From the NCBI RefSeq assembly GCF_003815675.1, contig NZ_CP033918.1, positions 4,774,001-4,838,000 on the forward strand: a stretch of DNA of 64,000 bases, in the 5' to 3' direction. Numbering within the stretch: the stretch's first letter is position 1; every line of letters starts with the position of its first letter. Below are positions 25,488 through 33,693 of this stretch, one piece after another. The DNA is from Chryseobacterium sp. G0186 (lineage in GTDB: Bacteria > Bacteroidota > Bacteroidia > Flavobacteriales > Weeksellaceae). Position numbers and translations under genes: made by a program. The notes beneath the pieces were generated by a model. The model made no database searches, was not told the DNA's origin, and saw nothing but the letters and a program-made list of their open reading frames with translations.

Positions 25488-26516
25488 TTAGACTAACACT
25501 CCGTTTTTGGAAGCTATTGGCTCAGGAAGTTCTGTTTCTCCGGTCATCTGAAGAAGATCTATTTCTATGGTTCTGCAGATGGAAAGCATCGGAACATCAA
25601 ACATAAGCCCTGCGAAAGGGTTTTCAGAATAATCACCTACAAGCTCCATGATAATATAGATCCATCCAATAATGATACAGAAAGGGATGGAAGTCCAGAT
25701 TCCCCAGTCTCCCAACTTAGCAAATTCATTAACCAGTCCCAATGGTAACAGGGTGATGAACAATATATTGAAAACAAATGCTGTACTGGCAAACTGTCTT
25801 GGTGATGGGAACTTCTTGATTCTTTCTGCCTGTCCCTGAAAACCATAAAACTCATTCAGACTGTTTTGTAACTGGGTCTGATTGAAGTCTGTGATAGCAT
25901 TCATGTTTTTCAGGTCATTAATGTCCTTTGCCTGTTGGGAAATTAAATAAGTCGCAAAGTTTTTATATTGATTCTTAAGATCATATTCTTCTTCTGAAAG
26001 GTATTTATGCAGAAATATAGGAGCTCTTCCATAATCCGGAAATCCTGCCTTGATGAGTCTGTTTCTTCTCAGGTTGATGTTTCCAAATTTCTTTTTAGTA
26101 CTAACGTGCTCCCATTCTGTAGGAATTAAAAGCTGTTCACGGAAAGTATATAACCAAGCAATATGACGGTAAATAATTCTTTTTTTTCTGTCTTCTAAGT
26201 CAAATACGCCTATTTCTTCATTTTTAGTATCGAAAGCCTGCACCATTGAAGCGAATGAGCGGCTGGAGTTTACAATTCCACCCCAGATTTTTCGGGCTTC
26301 CCAAAGTCTGTCATAGGCCTGATTATTTTTAAAACCAACCAGGAAAGCTTCCGCAGTACCAATCAAAGCTACAGGAACCCAGGGAATAGTCATCCAATGC
26401 CAGTTAAAGAAATAAAACAGCACGGCAATTAAAGTACACCAGATAGAAATTAAAATAAGATGTATACCGGATAGATTGAGAACTTGTTTATAATTAACGT
26501 ATTTTGTAGTGATCAT
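25488..26516 (-). CDS. Bestrophin-like channel protein
   Basis: 342 residues from the ATG at 26514-26516. The frame is open further to 26558, but the added residues are not family-like. Seen: a first membrane region ending in FYFFNWHWMTIPWVPVALIG, then AFLVGFKNNQAYDRLWEARKIWGGIVNSSR, the highly conserved bestrophin/UPF0187 signature, and two more hydrophobic segments at about 240-285 (TAFVFNILFITLLPLGLVNEF). Family members form pentameric anion or cation channels in the inner membrane. Convergent with the Lrp gene across a short gap; the only hairpin there (25451-25465) is weak. Confidence 0.9.
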   Translation of the reverse strand: MITTKYVNYKQVLNLSGIHLILISIWCTLIAVLFYFFNWHWMTIPWVPVALIGTAEAFLVGFKNNQAYDRLWEARKIWGGIVNSSRSFASMVQAFDTKNEEIGVFDLEDRKKRIIYRHIAWLYTFREQLLIPTEWEHVSTKKKFGNINLRRNRLIKAGFPDYGRAPIFLHKYLSEEEYDLKNQYKNFATYLISQQAKDINDLKNMNAITDFNQTQLQNSLNEFYGFQGQAERIKKFPSPRQFASTAFVFNILFITLLPLGLVNEFAKLGDWGIWTSIPFCIIIGWIYIIMELVGDYSENPFAGLMFDVPMLSICRTIEIDLLQMTGETELPEPIASKNGVLV

Positions 26517-26681
26517 AAGAAAGAATGTGTTTTTGTGTGCAGACAAAATAAATACCAAACTGTACTGAAGGTTATTCTATAAGGTCTGTAGAGCATTAAT
26601 TTTTTTGGGTTGTCTATCGTTATAATGGTCTAGGATCGAGGTTAATAATCTTAATAAAAGTAATGAAAAAAATGCATAAAA

Positions 26682-26707
26682 AAACCTCTAAATATTTTTA
26701 GAGGTTT
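26682..26707 (-). terminator. Terminator of the E1 gene
   Basis: AAACCTCTAAA (26682-26692) pairs perfectly with TTTAGAGGTTT (26697-26707). A TTTTTT run follows on the minus strand. Confidence 0.85.
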
Positions 26708-26724
26708 CATTATTTTATATCTGT

Positions 26725-28797
26725 TTAATATTGCAGCATTTCTTCTATCTTTTTGGATAGCTTTTCTGCATTAGGAAGCATTTCCTTTTCCAATACGAGA
26801 TTAATAGGGACAGCTGGTGTATCTAAAGATCCCATTGTTTCTACCGGAGCATCTAAATATTTAAAGCAGTTCTTAGAGATTCGGTGTGCAAAAGCTTCTG
26901 CAAATGAGTTATTAAGCTGTTCTTCTGTAAGAACGATACATTTGCCATGAGCTTTTACCCTTTCAAAAACAAGTTCTTCATCTAAAGGAATTAAAGTTCT
27001 TAAATCAATAACTTCCACTCTTCCATTGAAATTTTTAGCAGCTTCTTTAGCCCAGTATACTCCCATACCGTAAGTAACTACCAATAGGGTTCTTCCTTTT
27101 TCGGTTTCATTTTTATCTGCTTCAATGATTACCTTACCTTTTCCAAACGGAAGGACGTAATCTTCAGCCGGTTCTATGGTCTTGGCATCTTCAGTTCCCG
27201 GAACTTTACTCCAGTATAATCCTTTATGCTCAAGCATAATCACAGGATTCGGATCATAGTAAGCTGCCTTTAATAATCCCTTGAAATCTGCAGCATTACT
27301 TGGGTAGGCTATTTTAATCCCTTTAATATTAGCCAGAATACTTTCTACACTGCCACTATGGTAAGGACCACCACCACCGTATGCTCCAATCGGAACACGG
27401 ATAATATTACTTACAGGAAATTTTCCTTGACTTAAGTAGCTTGATTTTGAAATTTCTGTTATGAGCTGATTGATTCCCGGGTAAATATAGTCTGCAAACT
27501 GAACTTCAACGATTGGTTTTAATCCTACAGCACTCATTCCGGCCGTAGAACCTATGATATAGGCTTCCTGGATTGCAGTGTTGAAGACTCTCTTGCTTCC
27601 AAACTTTTTTCCCAAGGTTACAGTTTCGCGGAAAACCCCACCGATTCTTTCTCCTACATCCTGGCCATAAAGTATAGCCTCAGGATGCTTCCACATCAAT
27701 TCCTGTATAGCATGGATGGCAGCATCTACCATTACAATCTTTTCTCCGTTGGCAGGTTCACGCGTTCCGGCTTCCTCTGTAATTGGAGTAGGGGCGAAAA
27801 TGTGCTGCATTACGGTTTCAGGCTTTGGATCTTCGGCATTTTTAGCTCTTTCAAAAGCTTCTTCGGCCTCCAAACGTGCCTTTTTTGTGATCTGTTTTAA
27901 AAGATCCTCGTCAACACCTGCTTCAAGCAACTGTTTTCTAAGGATTTCTCCTGGATCTTTAGCTCTGTGTTTAGACAAATCTTCTTCATCTCTATAGAAT
28001 TCTCTTCTTACTCCTGAAGTATGGTGCCCAATCAGTACTGTTTTTGCACAGACAACCAAAGGTTTTCTCTCTGTTCTTACAAAGTCTACCGCCTTTTTCA
28101 TCGCTTCAAAGCTTTCTGCGAAATCAGTTCCGTCAACCCGCATTCTGCTTAATCCTGTAAATCCTGCTACAAAATCGTAGGCATCACAGGTTCTGGCTTC
28201 TTCTTTAGTTACGGAAATTCCCCATTCATTATCCTGAACAAGAAATATAATAGGAAGTTGATGCAGTGCAGCAAATTGTAATGCTTCACTTACTTCTCCT
28301 TCAGTTACAGAGTTGTCTCCAAGACTGCAGATTACTACAGGATTGTTTTCAAAATGTTGAAGATTGAATTCCTGAATATATTTTATTCCCTGTGCAACAC
28401 CGGTGGTAGGAATGGTTTGCATTCCTGTTGCTGAGCTTTGGTGGATGATTTTTGGTTTATTTTCATCTCTGCTTGATGGATGTGAATAATAAGATCTACC
28501 TCCTGAAAAAGGATCTTCAGCTTTGGCCAACAATTGAAGCATAAGTTGATAAGGTTCAAAACCTATTCCTAAAAGAATACTTTCATCTCTGTAATAAGGA
28601 GATACCCAATCTTCTTTTTTTAACTGATATGCAGTTGCTAATTGGATGGCTTCGTGGCCTCTTGAAGTACTATGAACGTATTTGCAGATATTTCTGTTTT
28701 CCTCATAAATGTCAGCCATAGCTTTGGCAAGCATCATATGATTGTACGCTTTAAGCAAAATATCCTGAGAAACTTTTTCGTGAAGTGTATTTTCCAT
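26725..28797 (-). CDS. 2-oxoacid dehydrogenase E1, fused alpha and beta subunits
   Basis: 690 residues from the ATG at 28795-28797. It decarboxylates a 2-oxoacid with thiamine diphosphate and passes the acyl group to E2 lipoate. Residues 1 to about 330 are the alpha subunit (SRGHEAIQLATAYQL; the ThDP motif GDNSVTEGEVSEAL...QDN; AKTVLIGHHTSG). Residues 350-690 are the beta subunit (GQDVGERIGGVFRETVTL; FNTAIQEAYIIGSTAGMSAVG; VQFADYIYPGINQL; EVIDLRTLIPLD). Fusion of the two chains is common in Bacteroidota branched-chain 2-oxoacid dehydrogenases, which I infer here. GDN replaces the usual GDG in the ThDP motif. A TTG at 28824 crosses the -7 box and is rejected. Confidence 0.92.
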   Translation of the reverse strand: MENTLHEKVSQDILLKAYNHMMLAKAMADIYEENRNICKYVHSTSRGHEAIQLATAYQLKKEDWVSPYYRDESILLGIGFEPYQLMLQLLAKAEDPFSGGRSYYSHPSSRDENKPKIIHQSSATGMQTIPTTGVAQGIKYIQEFNLQHFENNPVVICSLGDNSVTEGEVSEALQFAALHQLPIIFLVQDNEWGISVTKEEARTCDAYDFVAGFTGLSRMRVDGTDFAESFEAMKKAVDFVRTERKPLVVCAKTVLIGHHTSGVRREFYRDEEDLSKHRAKDPGEILRKQLLEAGVDEDLLKQITKKARLEAEEAFERAKNAEDPKPETVMQHIFAPTPITEEAGTREPANGEKIVMVDAAIHAIQELMWKHPEAILYGQDVGERIGGVFRETVTLGKKFGSKRVFNTAIQEAYIIGSTAGMSAVGLKPIVEVQFADYIYPGINQLITEISKSSYLSQGKFPVSNIIRVPIGAYGGGGPYHSGSVESILANIKGIKIAYPSNAADFKGLLKAAYYDPNPVIMLEHKGLYWSKVPGTEDAKTIEPAEDYVLPFGKGKVIIEADKNETEKGRTLLVVTYGMGVYWAKEAAKNFNGRVEVIDLRTLIPLDEELVFERVKAHGKCIVLTEEQLNNSFAEAFAHRISKNCFKYLDAPVETMGSLDTPAVPINLVLEKEMLPNAEKLSKKIEEMLQY

Positions 28798-28803
28798 AGG
28801 AAG

Positions 28804-28811
28804 CAAATATA
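28804..28811 (-). promoter_or_regulatory. -7 element of the E1 gene
   Basis: TATATTTG on the minus strand, ending six bases before the ATG at 28797, so the transcript has almost no leader. It sits directly downstream of the terminator hairpin of the upstream gene. Confidence 0.6.
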
Positions 28812-28820
28812 CATAAAAAA

Positions 28821-28850
28821 ACAAAATACTAACAACTGTTAGTATTTTGT
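28821..28850 (-). terminator. Terminator of the first S8 peptidase gene
   Basis: ACAAAATACTAAC (28821-28833) pairs perfectly with GTTAGTATTTTGT (28838-28850) around a four-base loop. On the minus strand TTTTTT follows and then, at once, the E1 -7 box. Confidence 0.85.
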
Positions 28851-28872
28851 AAGAAAATTATGGATTTATTAG

Positions 28873-31029
28873 TTATTCCTTAATTACTTTTTTAGAAACA
28901 ACATCCTTATTCGTTTTTACTTCAATGATGTAAATTCCTTTCGTATATGTCGATAAATCAATGGTTTCCCTGTCGCTGTTTATGCTGCCATTCTGTAATT
29001 TTTTACCAGATAGATCGTAAATTGTGAATGTAGATTTTTTTGGAGCATTTAAAATGTTTGTCACATCTTTAGTGATGGAAGGAGCAATGGCAAGGTTGCT
29101 TAAAACTCCCGCTTTAGAATCCTGCGTTCCCAATACTTCAGTATATCCAGTTACAATAATGGAGTAGTTCTGAGGAACAGTTGCACTTGGTGTTGCATTA
29201 TTCTTCAGTGTTCCTTTGTGTGAAACTTCAATTTTATAAGTTCTTCCTGCTACAGGAGCATCAATAACTACCTGTTCTACGTTATCTACAGTGTTGTCTC
29301 CCTTGGTTGCAGGTGTCATTGGACTTGTTGCATTTAATTTCCAAGGCATATACACCGTGTTGTTTGAAGTATCTGTAATTCTTAAATCCAGGTCATTGAT
29401 TAGTCTTGAACTTCTGTTGTTGTAAATTTCGTCCCAAGTAAGATCTTCAGAAATATTGAATTCCGGATCAATCCAAGAAATAGTTACCTTAAGTGGTTCA
29501 GTTCCTGATGCCTTAACAGACTTGGTATTAGTAGTGCCATTGTTTAGAACTTCGTCTTTAAAAATAACGCTACCGTTGGATGTTCCAACTAATAGTTCAG
29601 CACCTTTTTTAGCATCAATAAATCCCCATCCGAAATGTGGATCCGGACCAACATTCCCTGCTTCAAGTGCAGAATGAATCATCAGCGTTTTTGCAGAAGC
29701 TGCATTTAATAGGCTTCCTGAAAATAGCTGTTTATTGATCTGTGTCCATAATCCGATAATTCCTGTAACAACTGGAGCAGAGTTAGATGTCCCATTGCTT
29801 ATTGTAACAAGGCTACTACCTGTTGTATCATTAGCTGAACTTGCGCTGGCTACTGAGGTTCCCACCGAAGTGATGTCAGGCTTAATGCCTCCGTCATCTC
29901 TTGGTCCTGCACTACTATAGAATGAATGAATGACATCTGAAGCGACTGTGTATCTGCCTCCGTTAGTGATGATTCGATCTGTTGCTCCTACAACAATAAT
30001 GTTTTTAGCCAAAGAGCCAATACCAATGCAATCATATCCCTGAGAGCAGTTAGAGGGAGGCAAGGCATCAGTAGCTGTAAATTCAGTTAAATTCCCGGAA
30101 GCATTTTCATAATATTTTTTATGGGTATTGGCAGTTGAAGCACTTGGCCCGTCACCATAGGAGTTTCCTGATGATTTAACAATAATATACGACGGATTAT
30201 TGTAAACGATCTGGTCATAATTACGGTCATTAATATAATAAGTTCCCTGTGCATCGAATGAAACGCTTGGGCTGGTAAAATATCCACTCCATAACCATGC
30301 GGGTTGATTGTTTACAAGGCCTTCTTGCCATCCATTGTTTCCTCCATAAGAATGATTAGAGATATTTGGCTGTGCTTTGATAATTTTTTGAAAAACCGTG
30401 CTTGGGCTGGATTCACCAGGCAATGTTGTTTGTAGAAAAGCGTAAGCGTCAATGGTAGAATTAGGTGCAATCCCTTTAAAGTTAACATTTCTAACGGAGC
30501 CATCACTAAGGGTAAAGTTATGTGAGAAGCTTTTAGAACCAATAAAAGATGCAACTGATGTAGCATGATCACCATATATAAGACTACTGCTCTCTTTGTT
30601 GCTTATTCTGTTTGGAGCATTATTGAAAAGTATATGGTTACTAAAAACTCTTGCAGGAGTACCAGGTATAGTGCTGCCATCAAAAATAGTAAACTTAATC
30701 CCTTCTCCGTTAAAAGAACCTGTTAAGCCACCAATGTTGCCCCCCTGTAAATAATCAGAATTTGAATTCTTGATCTGATCAGTGTCATAAGCTTCATAGA
30801 AATAGGGTTGATTCTTGATAAAACCGGCTAAACTAATGCGTTTCGCTTCAATTTCCTTTACTGTTTCAGGGTTTCTGTTTGATCCATATCGCTTGGCTAC
30901 ATAGATGTCAAATTTTTTATTGTTCTCAATTCTATGACTTTCAAGTTTTCTTTCCAGTACTTCATTATTGTTTTGTGCATTTGCTAATGAAATTACCAAA
31001 ATGCTGATCGAAATAAAGGTTTTTTTCAT
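28873..31029 (-). CDS. Secreted S8 (subtilisin-like) serine peptidase with T9SS tail, copy 1
   Basis: 718 residues. Signal peptide MKKTFISISILVISLANAQ. Catalytic triad of the S8 fold: Asp117 (FTIFDG), His155 (GDHATSVA) and Ser415 (NGTSNSAP), with the FYSSAGPRDDGGIKPDI stretch typical of the family just before the Ser. A propeptide-like region fills residues 20-100. A beta-sandwich domain (about 480-630) precedes the C-terminal type A sorting domain (STFTIYDLSGKKL to VVSKKVIKE), which sends the protein through the type IX secretion system to the surface or medium. Tandem paralogue of the gene at 31285: the C-terminal third is nearly identical, the N-terminal half diverged. Confidence 0.93.
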   Translation of the reverse strand: MKKTFISISILVISLANAQNNNEVLERKLESHRIENNKKFDIYVAKRYGSNRNPETVKEIEAKRISLAGFIKNQPYFYEAYDTDQIKNSNSDYLQGGNIGGLTGSFNGEGIKFTIFDGSTIPGTPARVFSNHILFNNAPNRISNKESSSLIYGDHATSVASFIGSKSFSHNFTLSDGSVRNVNFKGIAPNSTIDAYAFLQTTLPGESSPSTVFQKIIKAQPNISNHSYGGNNGWQEGLVNNQPAWLWSGYFTSPSVSFDAQGTYYINDRNYDQIVYNNPSYIIVKSSGNSYGDGPSASTANTHKKYYENASGNLTEFTATDALPPSNCSQGYDCIGIGSLAKNIIVVGATDRIITNGGRYTVASDVIHSFYSSAGPRDDGGIKPDITSVGTSVASASSANDTTGSSLVTISNGTSNSAPVVTGIIGLWTQINKQLFSGSLLNAASAKTLMIHSALEAGNVGPDPHFGWGFIDAKKGAELLVGTSNGSVIFKDEVLNNGTTNTKSVKASGTEPLKVTISWIDPEFNISEDLTWDEIYNNRSSRLINDLDLRITDTSNNTVYMPWKLNATSPMTPATKGDNTVDNVEQVVIDAPVAGRTYKIEVSHKGTLKNNATPSATVPQNYSIIVTGYTEVLGTQDSKAGVLSNLAIAPSITKDVTNILNAPKKSTFTIYDLSGKKLQNGSINSDRETIDLSTYTKGIYIIEVKTNKDVVSKKVIKE

Positions 31030-31234
31030 AATACTAATAATTTTAAAGATTTGATGTCTTAAAATTATCGTTAGTTTTGTTTATATGCGAATTAAATGGC
31101 TTTAATTTTATTTAATTGCTTTTTTAGTGATTTTTTTTATGTTTTTAACGTATTATTTTATTTATTTTATAAATTTTAATTATTAATTTATATATAAGTA
31201 GGGATTAGTTATTTTACAATAAGGTACAAAAAAA

Positions 31235-31259
31235 AGATACCGGTTATTCTCCGGTATCT
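31235..31259 (-). terminator. Terminator of the second S8 peptidase gene
   Basis: AGATACCGG (31235-31243) pairs with CCGGTATCT (31251-31259), followed by a T-run on the minus strand. The rest of the gap to 31030 is AT-rich with no gene. Confidence 0.85.
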
Positions 31260-31284
31260 CCAAAATTTTTATGTCTTTGAAATA

Positions 31285-33420
31285 TTATTCCTTAATCACT
31301 TTTTTAGCAACGACATCTTTGTCAGTTTTTACTTCGATGATGTAAATACCTTTTGTATAAGATGATAGGTTGATTACTTCTTTATCACTGTTTATGCTAC
31401 CATTCTGTAATTTTTTACCAGATAGGTCATAGATTGTGAATGTAGATTTTTTAGGAGCATTTAAAATGTTTGTTACATCTTTAGTCACTGAAGGAGCAAT
31501 GGCAAGACCACTTAATGCACCCGCTTCAGTTTCCTTAGTTCCTAATACTTCATTGTGTCCTGTTACAATGATTGAATAGTTTTGAGGAGCAGTTACACTT
31601 GGTGTAGCATTATTCTTAAGCGTTCCTTTATGTAAAACTTCAATTTTGTAGGTTCTTCCAGCTACAGGAGCATCAATAACTACCTGCTCTACGTTATCTA
31701 CAGTGTTGTCTCCCTTGGTTGCAGGTGTCATTGGACTTGCTGCATTTAATTTCCAAGGCATATATACAGTGTTGTTTGATGTATCTGTAATTCTTAGATC
31801 CAGGTCATTAACTAGTCTTGAACTTCTGTTATTGTAAGCATCGTCCCAAGTAAGATCTTCAGAGATTTTGAATTCCGGATCAATCCAGGAAATAGTTACT
31901 TTAAGAGGTTCAGTTCCTGATGCCTTAACAGATTTAGTATTAGTTGTACCATTGTTTAGAACTTCGTCTTTAAAAATAACACTACCGTTAGATTTTCCAA
32001 CTAATAATTCAGCTCCTTTTTTAGCATTAATGAAACCCCATCCAAAATGTGGATCTGGTCCTACATTTCCTGCTTCAGAAGCAGAGTGGATCATTAACGT
32101 TTTTGCTGAAGCAGCTCTTAATTCAGTATTGTCAAATAATTGCTTATTGATTTGTGTCCAAAGACCAATGATACCTGTAACTACCGGCGCTGAGTAAGAT
32201 GTTCCGCTACCTACAGTTAAACCATTGCTTCCTGTTGTATTTTCTGCTGTTGAACCACTCGCTACACCTGTTCCCACAGCTGAAATGTCTGGTTTAATAC
32301 CACCATCATCTCTAGGACCGGCACTACTGTAATCAGAATGAATAACATCGGGAGCTGCTATATATCTTCCTCCGTTAGCGGTAATAATATCTGTAGCAGC
32401 TACAACAATAATATTCTTAGCCAATGAGCCTGTTCCAATACAGTCAAATCCTTGGCTACAGTTTACTGGTGGCAATACATCTGTTGCTGCAAATGCAACT
32501 GGAACATTACCTTGAAGGTAGTATCTTGGCGTAGTAGCAGGTGGCGTAGCAAAATCCTGTCCCATTCCGAAGTAGTTCCCTGAAGACTTTACAATAATGT
32601 ATGATGGATTGGTATATACAATAGCATCATAATTTTGGTCATTATCAAGATAAGTACCTTGTAAATCACGAGAAGCACCAGGGCTGGTGAAATCCCCATT
32701 CCATACTAATGCCTCAGCTCCATTGACTATTTTTTCAGACCATCCCAGGTTGATTCCATAAGAGTGGTTGGATAATTTTGGCTGAGCAATTACTATCTTT
32801 TCAAATACATTGCTGAGAGCTGTATTACCTGGTAAAACAGAATCACGGAAAGCATAAGAATCTATTGTTGAATTTTTCGCAATCCCTTGGAAATTTATCA
32901 ATTTTGTAGTTCCGTCTGTGAACGTAACATTTTGAGTATGAGCTCTTGCTCCCATAAAGCCTGCAACCGAAGTAGCATGAGCACTGTAATTCATTGTGCT
33001 TGCTTCCTTCTGGGTAACTCTTCCTGGTATATTATCAAAGAAAGCATGCCCTCCGAATGCTCTTCCCCCATCAAAAAGAGTGAATTTTATATTTTCTCCA
33101 TTGAACGCTCCTGTAATTCCAGCGATGGTTCCGTTTTGAAGGAAATCTGAGTTAGAATTTTTAATTTGATCCATATCTTCAGACTGACGGAAATAAGGTC
33201 TGCCATCTGGTGTGAATCCAGCTAAATTACTTCTTTGTTCCAAAAGCTCTTTTAGAGCCTCCGGATTTCTGTTTGCTCCAAAGTTTTTCGCAACATAGGA
33301 GTCAAACTTTGCGCTGTTCTCTTTGTTTTGTTTCTCAAACTCTCTTTTTAATCCCTCATTGTTTTGCGCACTTAGCATAGAAATGGCCAAAGTGCTGACC
33401 AAAAGTAAATGTTTCTTCAT
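31285..33420 (-). CDS. Secreted S8 (subtilisin-like) serine peptidase with T9SS tail, copy 2
   Basis: 711 residues. Signal peptide MKKHLLLVSTLAISMLSAQ, then a propeptide-like stretch. The triad is Asp in FTLFDGG, His in SAHATSVAGFMG and Ser in GTSYSAPVV; the SAGPRDDGGIKPDI segment is present. The C-terminus is the T9SS type A domain (STFTIYDLSGKKL to VVAKKVIKE), shared almost word for word with the neighbour at 28873. Between residues 170 and 330 the two proteins differ much more, with different loops around the active site, so their substrates may differ. Own promoter and terminator, so each copy is probably transcribed separately. Confidence 0.93.
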   Translation of the reverse strand: MKKHLLLVSTLAISMLSAQNNEGLKREFEKQNKENSAKFDSYVAKNFGANRNPEALKELLEQRSNLAGFTPDGRPYFRQSEDMDQIKNSNSDFLQNGTIAGITGAFNGENIKFTLFDGGRAFGGHAFFDNIPGRVTQKEASTMNYSAHATSVAGFMGARAHTQNVTFTDGTTKLINFQGIAKNSTIDSYAFRDSVLPGNTALSNVFEKIVIAQPKLSNHSYGINLGWSEKIVNGAEALVWNGDFTSPGASRDLQGTYLDNDQNYDAIVYTNPSYIIVKSSGNYFGMGQDFATPPATTPRYYLQGNVPVAFAATDVLPPVNCSQGFDCIGTGSLAKNIIVVAATDIITANGGRYIAAPDVIHSDYSSAGPRDDGGIKPDISAVGTGVASGSTAENTTGSNGLTVGSGTSYSAPVVTGIIGLWTQINKQLFDNTELRAASAKTLMIHSASEAGNVGPDPHFGWGFINAKKGAELLVGKSNGSVIFKDEVLNNGTTNTKSVKASGTEPLKVTISWIDPEFKISEDLTWDDAYNNRSSRLVNDLDLRITDTSNNTVYMPWKLNAASPMTPATKGDNTVDNVEQVVIDAPVAGRTYKIEVLHKGTLKNNATPSVTAPQNYSIIVTGHNEVLGTKETEAGALSGLAIAPSVTKDVTNILNAPKKSTFTIYDLSGKKLQNGSINSDKEVINLSSYTKGIYIIEVKTDKDVVAKKVIKE

Positions 33421-33455
33421 AACAGTTAGTAAAATATTAAAAAATTGTAATTGGT

Positions 33456-33463
33456 CAAATATA
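33456..33463 (-). promoter_or_regulatory. -7 element of the second S8 peptidase gene
   Basis: TATATTTG on the minus strand, 35 bases upstream of the ATG at 33420. The rest of the gap to 33693 is AT-rich and shows nothing else I can support. Confidence 0.5.
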
Positions 33464-33693
33464 TGGCAAAATAATTTAATGAGCGTTGTTTTTATTGATT
33501 AAATATTGATTTTGATTAAAAATTTTCATATTCATTGCTTATTTTGCTTCTTTGTGTTTAATATTTAAAAATAATTTTATTGGTAAATTGTTAAAATAGA
33601 TTGAGGCTGTTTGTGTTGTTGTTTTCGGTAAGTTATTTAGAAAAAATGAAGTAACTTTACATTCTCTTTTTTATAAAAAAGTTAGAAAATTAT

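Noticed and set aside
26517..26558. N-terminal extension of the bestrophin-like gene
   Set aside because: The extra residues are not family-like, and the ATG at 26516 gives the normal length.
28798..28824. Upstream TTG start of the E1 gene
   Set aside because: It crosses the -7 box of the gene's own promoter; ATG 28797 is the natural start.
29456..32197. Antisense frames opposite both S8 peptidases
   Set aside because: They occur in pairs because the two genes share codons; they lack starts, motifs and hydrophobic pattern of real genes.
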